From Stereum hirsutum FP-91666 SS1 (lineage: Eukaryota > Basidiomycota > Agaricomycetes > Russulales > Stereaceae), in contig NW_006763138.1 of assembly GCF_000264905.1 (NCBI RefSeq), positions 356,000 through 380,262 on the forward strand: DNA of 24,263 nucleotides, read 5' to 3'. Position numbers and translations under genes: made by a program. Shown here piece after piece: positions 10,139-18,713 of this stretch. The notes beneath the pieces were generated by a model, which saw only the letters and a program-made list of their open reading frames with translations, was not told where the DNA came from and searched no databases. Each line of letters opens with the position of its first letter. Positions within the stretch are counted from its first letter, which is position 1.

Positions 10139-11266
10139 CTAACTACAGTATCCTAAAGACTTGAAGTACTCAAAGGCTTTCCATGGTCCTATAGCGTGGC
10201 ATGCTTCATCGATAACACACAGGGAGGTGTCGTCCCAGTGCCGACGTAGGAATGCCTTGATCGATGAGAAAGCTTGTTCGATTGGATTGAAATCCGGGGA
10301 GTATGGGGGGAGGAATATAAGCTTGCACTCTGTTCCAAATAGTGAGCATCAGGTGCAAATAGACCACTAAAATGGGCCATACCAGCCTCATCCACAACTA
10401 ACTGGTGAATCTTCTCTGCATGGTTGTCAAGGACAAGTACACTTCGTGGTCCAGGGTATGGATTTGTAAGTGGAATCTACAGTGATTATATTATGAGCCA
10501 TCCAGAAAAGAGCAGGGATATGTAGAGACGAGGAATCTAAGTCAGCTGGAATGGAGAAAAACTCATCCAAGTAGTGTGCTTACCACATAGTCCTTGAGAA
10601 ACTCATAAAACCTCTCTAAAGTCACAGAGCCTTCATAGATCTCATGGGCAATGATTCCATCAAGAGTGAGAGCAGGTAGGATCAAATAGCGCTTGCCCCG
10701 AACAAAGCACCGTCGCTGTACGCAACGAGTCCCCTTTAGCGACCACCCCTTATTCCTCCCCGCCGTCTTGTCATTCTTCGCCGCCTCATCCAGGAAGATT
10801 AGCATGTTCGGGTCGCTCACTAATTCTCCAATCTGAATCTCAAAGAGAGCGCGGAGCTTCTCGTTACGCTCAAGGGCCCTCTTAAAAACTGTCTTGTGTG
10901 TGTAGTGCAGATAGCGGAGAGTTCGGAGGATGGTTTTGAAGGAGACGTGGAGGTTTGGAAGGAGACGTGGACGCCACAGCGATCACGGATGATGTCTTGT
11001 AGCTCATCGACGTAGGTACAAGGATTCTCTTGGAGGAAGTGGTAGATGAAGTTGAGATGAATGTAGGACATCTTGCGATGTTGTCCAGGGCGTCGAGCGT
11101 GGATGTTCCAAGGAACGCCGAAACGACGGTGATACTTGAATGCATTGTATACACAGGTCTTCTTGACCCGGAGATACTCGCATATACGCCTAACCTTGAG
11201 CCGCTTTGTGTGATAAAGATGAGGGATCAAGGCTTTTCGGTCCTTAGAGACTGTCTGCGGGGCCAT
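10139..11266 (-). pseudogene. Tc1/mariner (IS630-like) transposase
   Basis: Cuts and rejoins DNA at the terminal repeats. The start is the ATG at 11264-11266 (MAPQTVSKDRK). An N-terminal helix-turn-helix region (KVRRICEYLRVKKTCVYNAF) is followed by the GRPR-like spacer ARRPGQHRK. The DDE domain has FLDEAAKNDKT (first Asp), VLDNHA (second Asp) and PPYSPDFNPIEQAF (Glu). Two introns fit: 10583-10477 (GTAAGC..GTAG, 107 nt) and 10382-10330 (GTATGG..ACAG, 53 nt); splicing restores DEAECKLIFLPPYSPD. The stop is at 10139-10141. A 20 bp tandem duplication (10932-10951 against 10952-10971, one mismatch) shifts the frame; skipping one copy joins CGVHVSF to KTILRTLRYLHYTHK. With that single lesion the gene is probably inactive, while the rest is well preserved. 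Confidence 0.9.
10932..10971 (-). repeat. 20 bp tandem duplication in transposase
   Basis: GGTTTTGAAGGAGACGTGGA is followed directly by GGTTTGGAAGGAGACGTGGA (19/20 identical). Twenty extra bases change the frame. The reading before it and after it matches a transposase only in different frames. Confidence 0.9.
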
Positions 11267-11543
11267 GGTAGTTGTGGAAGACAACGGACAATATGTGCCA
11301 CATCACAACTCTGCCACAAGCGGTGTGTCACTACCTATGCCCCTAGCTATGTGTACAAAACCACCATAGAGTTACAATTTCTCATTTTTTTCCGTTTCAA
11401 ATACATAGCTGCAATGTGCTTGCAATGTTTCAAAGAATGTACATAGACGCGACAAGCCACAGAAATAGATCTACGATATTCCACCCTGAGCTCGCACCTG
11501 GGCCACCGGCGCAACTGGTTCCGGGGCCGGCGGCGCTCTCCGG
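11267..11543 (-). promoter_or_regulatory. Transposase upstream region
   Basis: About 280 bp between the transposase ATG and the right terminal repeat; promoter location inferred from position. The part nearest the repeat is GC-rich and mirrors the inner half of the left repeat with mismatches. No distinct TATA element was identified. Confidence 0.4.
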
Positions 11544-11591
11544 AGGCGAAATCGCAAAAAATGTGATTCCGCATCTTTCTGATTAGCGCTG
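11544..11591 (-). repeat. Right terminal inverted repeat, Tc1/mariner
   Basis: Perfect 48/48 reverse complement of 7823-7870, followed by the TA duplicate at 11592-11593. Confidence 0.95.
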
Positions 11592-11593
11592 TA

Positions 11594-12297
11594 AAGTTGT
11601 CAGGTGCGCTGATCTTGGTGTCTTTGGCCATATCGTCAGACTCGTCAGAGTCACTGTCTGTGTCTGAGTCTGTGTCTGCGCCTGATGAATTGCTTAGTGA
11701 TGGTGGTGGCAGTGGTCCTTCCGGTGGTGCAGTATCCTTCTTGGTTTCCTTCTCTGGTTTCGCTCCTGAGCCTCCTGGTGGTGGTGGTGGTGGGGATGAT
11801 TCTTCTTTAGAGTCGAAGTTAAGGTGCTCGTAGTCTGGATCTTTTGCTAGAACCCTGAATGGAACGTCTGTATGGTTTGCATACACCCAGTGGTTGTGTA
11901 AAACCTGGATGTTCTGTTCTTGTTGTTTAGTTTCAGTGCGTGTCCCATCTAGGAAGGTTCTGCACTTCCAACGTTCCCTGTCGTGGTATGAGTTGGCGGG
12001 TTTAGGAAGATGGTATGGGATAGTCCTTGTTCCTCCTTGACTGCTATATGTCGAAAATGGTACCTCTTTTTCATACCAATCCTTGTCTTCTTCGGTATAT
12101 ATCCAATGATCACCGCCTACCTTGCAGAAAAAGATAGAGTCTTGTTCTTTATAATGAAGGGGTAGTTCAGAGGTATAAAGTCTTCCAGAACCTTGGAGGA
12201 CGTTTATATGGTCCGGGAGATATACTCCTCGGGGTACTTCGATTTGGGGTGCCGTGATGTCTATTTCCTGAGTCCCTCCACGGACTAATTGTTTAGG
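11594..12297 (-). pseudogene. Gag, N-terminal part
   Basis: An open frame of about 230 codons from PKQLVRGGTQEIDITAP (12297) to the Tc1/mariner insertion after PDNF. It includes aromatic-rich segments (DHWIYTEEDKDWYEKE, RERWKCRTFLDG), a Pro run, and an acidic Asp/Ser repeat with TDSDTDSDSDESDD. No stop interrupts it, but no ATG precedes it either: a TAG lies directly upstream (12298-12300), where a start codon would be expected just inside the primer-binding site. Either the start was lost or translation began otherwise. The frame continues at 7820. Confidence 0.75.
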
Positions 12298-12304
12298 CTA
12301 GGAG

Positions 12305-12316
12305 AACCTGTTCAAA
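12305..12316 (-). promoter_or_regulatory. Primer-binding site, self-priming type
   Basis: On the minus strand the bases after the LTR end are TTTGAACAGGTT. There is no TGG, so this is not a normal tRNA 3' end match. TGAACAGGTT (12305-12314 on this strand) is complementary to AACCTGTTCA at 12677-12668, located about 30 nt after the LTR TATA box, that is, near the predicted 5' end of the element's own RNA. Tf1/sushi retrotransposons prime reverse transcription this way. The two-base offset from the LTR also fits. Confidence 0.75.
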
Positions 12317-13078
12317 TGTTACGACCGGGCTTAAGCTAGGCTTAAGGGCGGCGTCGGTTTTGTGAAGCAGGGAACGATCAAGTCGTTCGGCGCCGTCGGC
12401 TTGGGCGATCAGCGAGGGGCTTTGGAGGTTCTAGATCTGGGGTTTTGGCTCGGTTTGTCTAGACGCGGCGTCCGGTCTAGGATCGAGTTTGTTCAGATGA
12501 GGTGTCCTCTTCTGAGGCAGGTGTCCTGCTAGAGCTGATGTGTATTCAAGGTTCTGATAATAAAGTTCTTCAGTAGTTAAGATTCGAGGGGTATCGTCTT
12601 GAGGTCGCACAAGACGATATTGAGAATTCTGGTGAATTCAACTGAAACACTATAGGTACAATACAAGTGAACAGGTTAGCAAATCTCGACTACAAGGGTC
12701 CAATATTTATACTAGTACAAGTCCGTGAGAACTGTCACGTCATATAGGTCCGCCACATCAGCCTATGAGTCTGTCTGCTCTGCCGAGCCGGAGCCAAGCC
12801 ACGCCGCGGTAGTCAATATTTGAATAAGATATCGTGTCCGTAGTTCTTCCCTACGTGTCCAGCCAATTATCGTACGTGTTCGAAGTATGTATATGTGTCC
12901 AATTTAAGTATACGTGTCCATCAGAGAAAGGGATATGTTTATAGAAGGGTTTAAAGGGATTTTAATGAAAAGGGGTTGAGCCGAAGTCCGGGAGTGTGTC
13001 GCCTAACTAGGAACGCGGTAAAGGAAAAGAAAATGAAAAGATAAACAAAGTAACAAAGAAGAAAAAGTGTCCATAACA
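12317..13078 (-). repeat. Complete 5' LTR (762 bp)
   Basis: On the minus strand it starts TGTTATGGACAC and ends GGTCGTAACA, so the ends form the short inverted repeat TGTTA/TAACA. The outer 85 bp matches the remaining 3' LTR at 1051-1135. The inner boundary is set by the TAACA end and the self-complementary primer-binding site. Several ACACGTGTCC-like spaced motifs (ACGTGTCC, TATGTGTCC) repeat between 12825 and 12925 and may be promoter elements. Confidence 0.88.
12704..12711 (-). promoter_or_regulatory. LTR TATA box
   Basis: TATAAATA on the minus strand. The sequence CTAACCTGTTCAC lies about 30-35 nt downstream, a suitable transcription start and the sequence that pairs with the primer-binding site. 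Confidence 0.65.
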
Positions 13079-13079
13079 G

Positions 13080-13402
13080 GGCATGGCTGATCCTTAGCTG
13101 CATGGATGAGGCTATCCCATAGAAGTACAAAAATCAATTGTGGCCACACTATACGTGGCACACTTGCTATGACTCTCCTTGCCTGAAATTGTAAGAACTC
13201 ATCTTTATGTATATGAGCAACTGTACAGTCTATCATCAGAATCTGAACTTTAATATTACCTGTGGGTGGTCTGCAGGTGGCTTGTGTGGTACAAATAGAC
13301 CAAGTCGACGCCGGCAGGAGGCTTTACTTTGTACTGTGGGTGCTTTGCATTGGTTGGCCATGACTCTTGCGTTCACAGTTGAGATCACTCGCTCACTGTC
13401 AT
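13080..13402 (-). pseudogene. Small minus-strand gene cut by the LTR
   Basis: ATG at 13400-13402. Exon 1 encodes a short basic protein with CRRRLGLFVPHKPPADHPQ. A good intron at 13259-13183 (GTAATA..TTTCAG, 77 nt) joins it in phase to ARRVIASVPRIVWPQLIF and on to LLWDSLIHAAKDQP. The frame then runs into the chromovirus LTR at 13078, so the 3' end is missing. No family recognised. An intact splice pattern and clean frame suggest a real gene or element that was interrupted by the retrotransposon. The remainder would be expected on the far side of the LTR element but is not evident at 1-1050. Confidence 0.4.
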
Positions 13403-14124
13403 GGCCGTCCTGACATGGCCTATTTATTTTTCTTCATTTTCCCCTATTTCCCTTCCTATATCGCTCGTGATCCGGTTCACTCTTCCCTTTCCTTTCGATT
13501 GACTCGCTTCCTACGAATATCCGGACTATATTTATAAACACTTACACGTACACCCCATGCCTCCCCGCTTCTCCGGTTTCCATGCTATTCTTATACTATT
13601 ACTCATCATGCTTACCTTACACTGATGTGTCCTCTCCTTGGCTTACAAATCCTTGTTCCCACACTTACGCATCCCCTTTCCCATGCTTACATGTTCCCTT
13701 CCCCTTCTACGTATATATACTTTGAATACCTTCACCTTCACTTTCCCTTAACTTGATCCTTCCCTTTTAGTCACCTGGTACTTTTGGATATTTACCAGCC
13801 CACTGTTGCACTTGGTATGGTTACCAACAACAACTTTGACTACACATACTTGATCTATCTCCACGCCCACCAGGCCCTTTGAAATATACTCGTTATCTTG
13901 GTTCTCTCTCCATCGTTCAGCACGCCCCGTCAAACTCGAGTGCAGACTAGACTTTAGGTTGCCCACCTCTTGATCACGCCCCCAGCCGCAATCTTGAGCT
14001 ATGAACCACCCTTCGGATACTATCAACATAGTCCGATCTCACGTAACCCAGCATCTAGGGTTCTTACATTCGGCCTTAGCCGCTCATCTGAGTGCTCAAG
14101 CTTAGAAGTCCGCAGTGGTCGTGA
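13403..14124. other. Pyrimidine-rich stretch, no confident gene
   Basis: The plus strand is strongly C/T-rich (13430-13760) with TATTTATAAAC near 13530 and ATATATACTTTGAATACC near 13710, which could be TATA elements of a plus-strand gene leading into the exons at 14125. Short ORFs on both strands show no recognisable domain. Confidence 0.3.
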
Positions 14125-14442
14125 CACTCACACCTCCAACTCCTCAAGGACCTTGTTCTAGTACTTCCTGAAGGTCTTCCCCTCAATGACTCTGTGGAAG
14201 CCTTTGCTCTAGATCCAAGCGATGTCAAAGATGAAGGCTCTACCTATGCCCTCAACCATTGCTTTGAAGTGAACTGGGACCACAGAAATGATGGTACCAT
14301 AATCACGGAGCACAGAACGAAACTCATATGTACTCTTGTGATAATTGATGAGGTCATTCTGACAGCGACAAACATTGGCATTGTGATTCTTTGGATTGAC
14401 GCGCTCATTCAGGCGGAAATCAATGCTGGCGCCATTTTATAA
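14125..14442 (+). CDS. Exon of unknown protein
   Basis: Open frame of 106 codons without an ATG at its start, containing LKDLVLVLPEGLPLNDSV and YALNHCFEVNWDHRNDG, ending at a TAA. Composition is protein-like, and the lack of a start fits an internal exon. No family recognised. It lies on the same strand as the exon at 14766 and could belong to the same gene, with the intervening 320 bp holding stops and possible introns. Function unknown. Confidence 0.35.
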   Translation, partial: HSHLQLLKDLVLVLPEGLPLNDSVEAFALDPSDVKDEGSTYALNHCFEVNWDHRNDGTIITEHRTKLICTLVIIDEVILTATNIGIVILWIDALIQAEINAGAIL

Positions 14443-14765
14443 GCCTATTTTACCCTTCTCTGATGATATTTTATGTTCACAAACTCAAACTGATGTGTCT
14501 TCGTCATCAGGGCAACCACTTCCTTCTCCACTAGTACATCAGAGCAGGTGGCTCGGGCTCTGTCACCCTCTGTAGCTCAAACATCCTAAGCTAAACCTTC
14601 GAGTCTGTGAGTATTTGGCAGATTATACATTGCTTTAGTCATTGATTTTTGAATAGTGTCTCTTGTGCCTCCTCTACCACATCTAAAATTGAAGCATCAA
14701 TCTCAAAGGTAGCTTCACACCTGAAGAAGTAAGTTTATAACTCATTTGTCCAAGTATCAGAGTCT

Positions 14766-15422
14766 TTGGTGCAGGCAGATGTTGCAGATTCGGAAATTAA
14801 GCAGGTAAATACCGATTTGACAGTCTCTGCAGCCAAAACTACTCACATACCTTCCAATTACTTCTTGTTTCATGTTACCACTACAACATTGTGTTCTATT
14901 TCGAGCCTGCCTGATGCGGCATCGATCTCACGAACTTCTCCAAATGGAGCCACAGATGTTTTGCGCCCCATTTCAAACATCGCAACACCGGCCACTCCTC
15001 CTGTCGTTCCCATGACTGTTGTTGCCCCAATTCAAGACCTGGTTCCCGCTCCTAATCCTTCCATCATCACAATGTCGACCATCCTCTTGACCAAAGACAC
15101 TTACCTTCTCAATGTCGCTGTTCAAGATAGCTCTACAAATCTGGCCGCGCTGCACACTGATGCAGAATTACGGGTTACAAACCCACGAGGTCGCAAAAAA
15201 CCCACTCGCACAGGACCTGTGGACTCCAATTTCTTGACTGGTCACGGGAACGTGAAGAAACGTGGCAGTGGCGGAGGTAAGAAGAGGAAGGAGATATCGG
15301 AGAATGACTCTATAGCTACTGGGGGTGGCTCTTCGAAGCAAAAGAAAATGCAGGCGCTTCTAGCGACCGGCTCTGATTCTAGTACTCAAGGAGAGGCAGG
15401 ATCGACAGTGTCGTCCTCTTGA
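14766..15422 (+). CDS. 3' exon of unknown Ser/Thr-rich nuclear-type protein
   Basis: About 218 codons open to TGA at 15420-15422, with no ATG at the 5' edge. The preceding GTAAGT (about 14729) and a CAG near 14760 look like an intron, so this is probably the last exon of a spliced gene. The first two thirds are Ser/Thr/Ala/Pro-rich. The last third has an AT-hook-like RGRKKPTRTG, then KKRGSGGGKKRKE and KQKKMQ basic clusters, which suggest nuclear location and DNA contact. It converges on the TET-like gene at 16183. No family recognised. Confidence 0.45.
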   Translation: MVQADVADSEIKQVNTDLTVSAAKTTHIPSNYFLFHVTTTTLCSISSLPDAASISRTSPNGATDVLRPISNIATPATPPVVPMTVVAPIQDLVPAPNPSIITMSTILLTKDTYLLNVAVQDSSTNLAALHTDAELRVTNPRGRKKPTRTGPVDSNFLTGHGNVKKRGSGGGKKRKEISENDSIATGGGSSKQKKMQALLATGSDSSTQGEAGSTVSSS

Positions 15423-16182
15423 GGGTTGATGATTCGGATCTCAGCTCGGCTCCATGTCTGATTTTTCTCACACATATTCAATACTCACACTTCCTGATGT
15501 TTTTATGACCCTTTACGATGTTCGTAAGATTAGACACGCTGTACTAATGAGATCAATGTCTTTGTTTGCAACCATAAATTGAATATAATATTCTAGGCAA
15601 CAATCAGGCAGGGACATGAGGACAAACTACCAAAGAGGCAACGGCGACGGCCCGGCAGGGATAAGGGACGTCACCTGACTTCCGAGAGGTATAGCAGTAC
15701 GGCGATCACATTGTATGATAATTTTGTTTTCACCGCTATATGTCGATTATATATATATATATATAATCTGTGATTGCTGTATCCTCTGGTTCGGAGTCCG
15801 GACTGACTGGGCTGTTCTCAGCAGCCTTTGTATCTAGTTCAAGTTTAAGGTGACAGGCTTGCAGTACTAAAGGGTTGGATGTCGGGCAGGCCTCTTTTTA
15901 AAGCCTTACAACAGTAAGCTAGATATTTGCTACAACCTGTGAGATCCCCAACTAACTTGAAATCTACTCCTTCATACTATCACAACCTCAAAATTCATTC
16001 TCATTCTCATCGTCCTTGATCATGTTCAGTTGGCACGTCCTGGTAGTGTGAATACAAAGTCAATGCCTATGAGGATGGCTAATACAATTCACAAATACAT
16101 ACCTGTGTACTCATTTCACCACTCCACTCTAGCCTCACATTCTCGACGGACTTGGTTCATTGTGTGACCATGTGAAGTCTTT
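15423..16182. other. Intergenic, AT-rich
   Basis: Lies between the 3' ends of two convergent genes. It holds a (TA)n run at 15748-15766 and no credible ORF. Confidence 0.5.
15748..15766. repeat. (TA)n microsatellite
   Basis: About nine uninterrupted TA units. Confidence 0.9.
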
Positions 16183-17766
16183 TCAGGGTATCTTCTCATG
16201 GACTCCATCAGAGCCTATAGTGAGAAGCTCTGCATGTGCATTCCCAGAAGACCTGGGAGGCTGAGGGTTTGGTGATGATCGATTGCCGAGATGTGTGATT
16301 GGATGCTGCACTATGGTACCCTGTGCACGTCTGTGATCGCAGAATGAATGGCGGGGCATCTCTGTACAATGTTCATCCTCGCTGCGGAACATCCTGAAAG
16401 GTTGTCAGATCTAATTTCCACAAGAGACATGTAATAAGACTTTGTACCAAGCAGTATTAAGTTGAGTGTGAAGAAGAATACCCCACCGTATGTAGCAGAA
16501 ATTGAACTCATCAGGAAGACAGTTCTGTCTCTGCAGCTGACAGCGCAGACTGTGACGCAAGGCATCTCGATCAGCATAGATGAGAGATATGTAATTAGTG
16601 CAATAGTAAAGGTTCATCCCGGTGGACCCAAGCTGATTCAATCCACCCTCCTTTGTTAGGTGGTCCATGACATATATTTGCTTTAAGATGAATGGTTTCA
16701 AAGATTCCTTCAGGATCTCTGCATCCTACACCATGTTATGATATAAGCCAATTCAGTCAACAACAAGTCATGCAATATTCAAGTTCAGACAATGGTGAAC
16801 TTACCTCTGCATGCTCGAACAGGATATTGATGTTTTTTGAGGTGACGCTCGGTGACATGTATGAGTAAGTTGTGTACGAATCCACTGGTCATCCTCCAGG
16901 CGCAGCTCGTAAGCTCACAGGTATCATGATTCCATATGTACAAGATTCAAAGGATTTGCCTCGCTTGACACCCTTATAACCTTTCAATCATGTGTCCTAA
17001 ATGCTCCTCTATGAAGGCTTTGAAGTGAACGGCACTGACCTGAAGTGAAAACTAATATGGATCAATATTAAATGAAATAATCAGAGGCAGTATAAGGACA
17101 GATTATACTATAATGCTGCTTGTCACTAATTTTCTGCTCCTATGTTGGTGTAAAATCTTCGATTCCTAGATCCTTAAACCACTGTTCATCGGTCTTCTTC
17201 TCATATTCTGCAGGTGCATTGAGGAGAGTAATGTCTCGTCCACACCGTGCATATACATCAGGTCTAGCTTGCACATTGATCCATTTGAATGTGTTGGCAT
17301 GGAGGATATGATCAGTCAACCCATCATTGAGATCCTACAGACATGGTGCATTCAAATAATCAAAAATGTCAAACTTGGAGTATACCGAAATTAGAATATT
17401 TGACCTTGGGGTGAAGAATGTTATCGTTCTCTGCAGGACTCAGATCATATCCATGATATTCTCCAATATTCTCTATCAATATATTGTCCACATGTCGGAC
17501 ACATTTCTGTTCCGCCGATTGGTCTTTACAGGTTTGGCATACTCCTGCCCCACATTGAGCTAAGTCTCGTCTCATAACAATATTGATGTGTTTATCATAA
17601 TAGTGGACTTACCTTTCTCTTTTTCCCCATCTTTAAGACTTTCCTTCTCATATTTTGCACGAGGTTGTTGTGATGTTCTTCCTGTTGTGTCGGCCTGTGG
17701 ACAGTGCGGTCGGAATGCATGTTTGTGAGCCGTCTTTCTGACATCGAAGAAACAATACGTGTTCAC
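16183..17766 (-). pseudogene. TET/JBP-like 2OG-Fe(II) dioxygenase, degenerate
   Basis: TET/JBP enzymes oxidise 5-methylcytosine or thymine in DNA. Upstream exons carry a Cys cluster (CGAGVCQTCKDQSAEQKC) reached through a GTAAGT intron, then NAPAEYEKKTDEQWFKDLGI, then VHFKAFIEEHLGHMIE. Intron 16804-16726 (GTAAGT..GTAG, 79 nt) leads to LKPFILKQIYVMDHL and TGMNLYYCTNYISLIYADRD. Intron 16447-16394 (54 nt) joins NTAW to MFRSEDEHCTEMP. In the family as I recall it, the first motif is HxD (HADRD-like) and the last is H-G-T; here the His codon is TAT (Tyr) and Gly is Cys, so the iron site is probably lost. In-frame stops lie after EDFTPT and near IERL. The true 5' end is unclear. Family assignment is from motif memory. 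Confidence 0.55.
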
Positions 17767-17770
17767 AAAC

Positions 17771-18117
17771 TCAGCGCTCGTTCACGTTTGGGATGTATTC
17801 GGCAATGGCTGCATAGGGTGCAAAACAGTATTTTCTGAGGTTTCGGATGGTATGGCGCTTGGTGCGAGCATCGATAGTGCGAGGTCGACCAGGATGAGGG
17901 AGATCCTGGTGTGTATGGAACTTCCTGTCTCGTTCGAGGGTGTACTTGACTGTAGAGTGGTGGCAGTCAAATTTTTGGCTAATAGCCCGATAAGACCAGT
18001 CAAGATCGACAAGCTGGAGGATTCTCCTGCATTTAGAGGATGTAAGTGGTCCATTTGAACGTGCGGGAATAGTCGTAGCAATGAAGACATGTCGTGTAAC
18101 GACGTGCGGAACTCGAA
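17771..18117 (-). pseudogene. Tc1-like transposase N-terminus remnant
   Basis: The open frame has no ATG and contains CRRILQLVDLDWSYRAISQK, STVKYTLERDRKF and PHPGRPRTID. This is the paired-type helix-turn-helix plus GRPR signature of Tc1/mariner transposases. It ends at TGA 17771-17773 after EYIPNVNER. No DDE catalytic domain follows; the TET-like gene starts instead. It lies just inside the right inverted-repeat arm, in the same orientation as a transposase reading inward from that end. Confidence 0.65.
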
Positions 18118-18184
18118 CACTGACCTCACGTGACCGTGGCTAAAGACTTTCCGTGGCCACGAGTACCACCTTTATAAATGTACC

Positions 18185-18575
18185 TGGTAGTCAGAAGGGG
18201 CTCTTTACAAAGGTTCCTCTGGCCCAAGATTTATAAATGTCAGTACTGGGCTGGCTATTGGGGCGGCCAGGGATGGTTCTGGATGGCCGGGTGGCCCAGG
18301 ATGATAGGGTAGGGCGTATAGAGGTGGTCCTGAGGGTAGGGTAGGGCGTATAGGGGTGGTCCTGGGGGTAGGGGATGGGGTAGGGGTGCTGGAGAATGGG
18401 TAGGGCGGGTAGGTAGGACGTATATGGTGAAACGGGCTGGGTTATATATGGATAAAATGGGGAATATGAGCAGGGATGATCGTAGGGTGAATAGGGATAG
18501 AATGGTGGCCGATAGAAATACGGAAAAATGATAGAATAATAATAAGGATGCTAGGGTGGAGGTACTGGATACCTG
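18185..18575 (-). repeat. Right arm of ~390 bp inverted repeat
   Basis: Reverse complement of 646-1036. The outer end GGTACTGGATACCTG (18561-18575) mirrors CAGGTACCCAGTACC at 646-660. Inside, a 32 bp unit (GTAGGGCGTATAG.GGTGGTCC) is tandemly duplicated at 18309 and 18341 but not in the left arm. No clear direct target duplication is seen outside the two arms. Confidence 0.8.
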
Positions 18576-18713
18576 CAGCATCCACTCGCTCAAGTGGCTC
18601 AAATTCAAACAAAGAAGATAAAACAAAAAGAATAAAAGAAATTTTATCTTCTCCTGGCCTTTGGCTCGACTTTCATCATCCCGTCCCTAATCTGTGATTC
18701 CCTTCTCGTCACC
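18576..18713 (+). promoter_or_regulatory. Upstream region of the cysteine-cluster gene
   Basis: AT-rich segment with AAACAAAAAGAATAAAAG about 80 bp before the ATG, then a C/T-rich leader ending CACCATGG, a favourable start context. Confidence 0.35.

Larger units (their letters stand above)
7823..11591 (-). mobile_element. Two-gene Tc1/mariner transposon nested in gag
   Basis: A 3769 bp DNA transposon with 48 bp perfect terminal inverted repeats starting CAGCGCTAATC and a TA duplication. Both genes are on the minus strand: transposase (11266-10139), then a second gene (9957-8265), separated by about 180 bp. TA target choice and the DDE motifs are those of the Tc1/mariner (IS630-like) superfamily. 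A size of 3.8 kb is large for this group, which usually encodes only a transposase. The perfect repeats suggest fairly recent movement, yet both genes carry a lesion, so it may have been moved by an intact relative. Confidence 0.93.
1051..13078 (-). mobile_element. Ty3/Gypsy chromovirus with extra 3' ORF
   Basis: Minus-strand LTR retrotransposon: 5' LTR 12317-13078, primer-binding site next to it, gag, pol (protease, reverse transcriptase, RNase H, integrase, chromodomain), an additional ORF with a CCHC zinc knuckle, polypurine tract and a truncated 3' LTR. The gene order PR-RT-RH-IN and the C-terminal chromodomain place it among chromoviruses. A Tc1/mariner element (7823-11591) sits in gag; without it the retrotransposon spans about 8.3 kb. 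Gag and pol carry many stop codons and at least one frameshift in pol, so the copy is not autonomous. No target-site duplication can be read, because the left LTR end is missing; the right flank begins GGGCA. Confidence 0.93.

Noticed and set aside
13748..14029. Minus-strand ORF of 93 codons
   Set aside because: No domain, no supporting splice sites, and the opposite strand continues into protein-like exons.
13079..18180. KDZ transposase expected beside a TET/JBP gene
   Set aside because: I looked for a long transposase frame on both strands and found none; only a Tc1-like N-terminus is present.
646..18575. Target-site duplication outside the large inverted repeat
   Set aside because: GGTACC and GATACC flank similar positions, but the motif is palindromic and part of the repeat ends, so it is not evidence of duplication.
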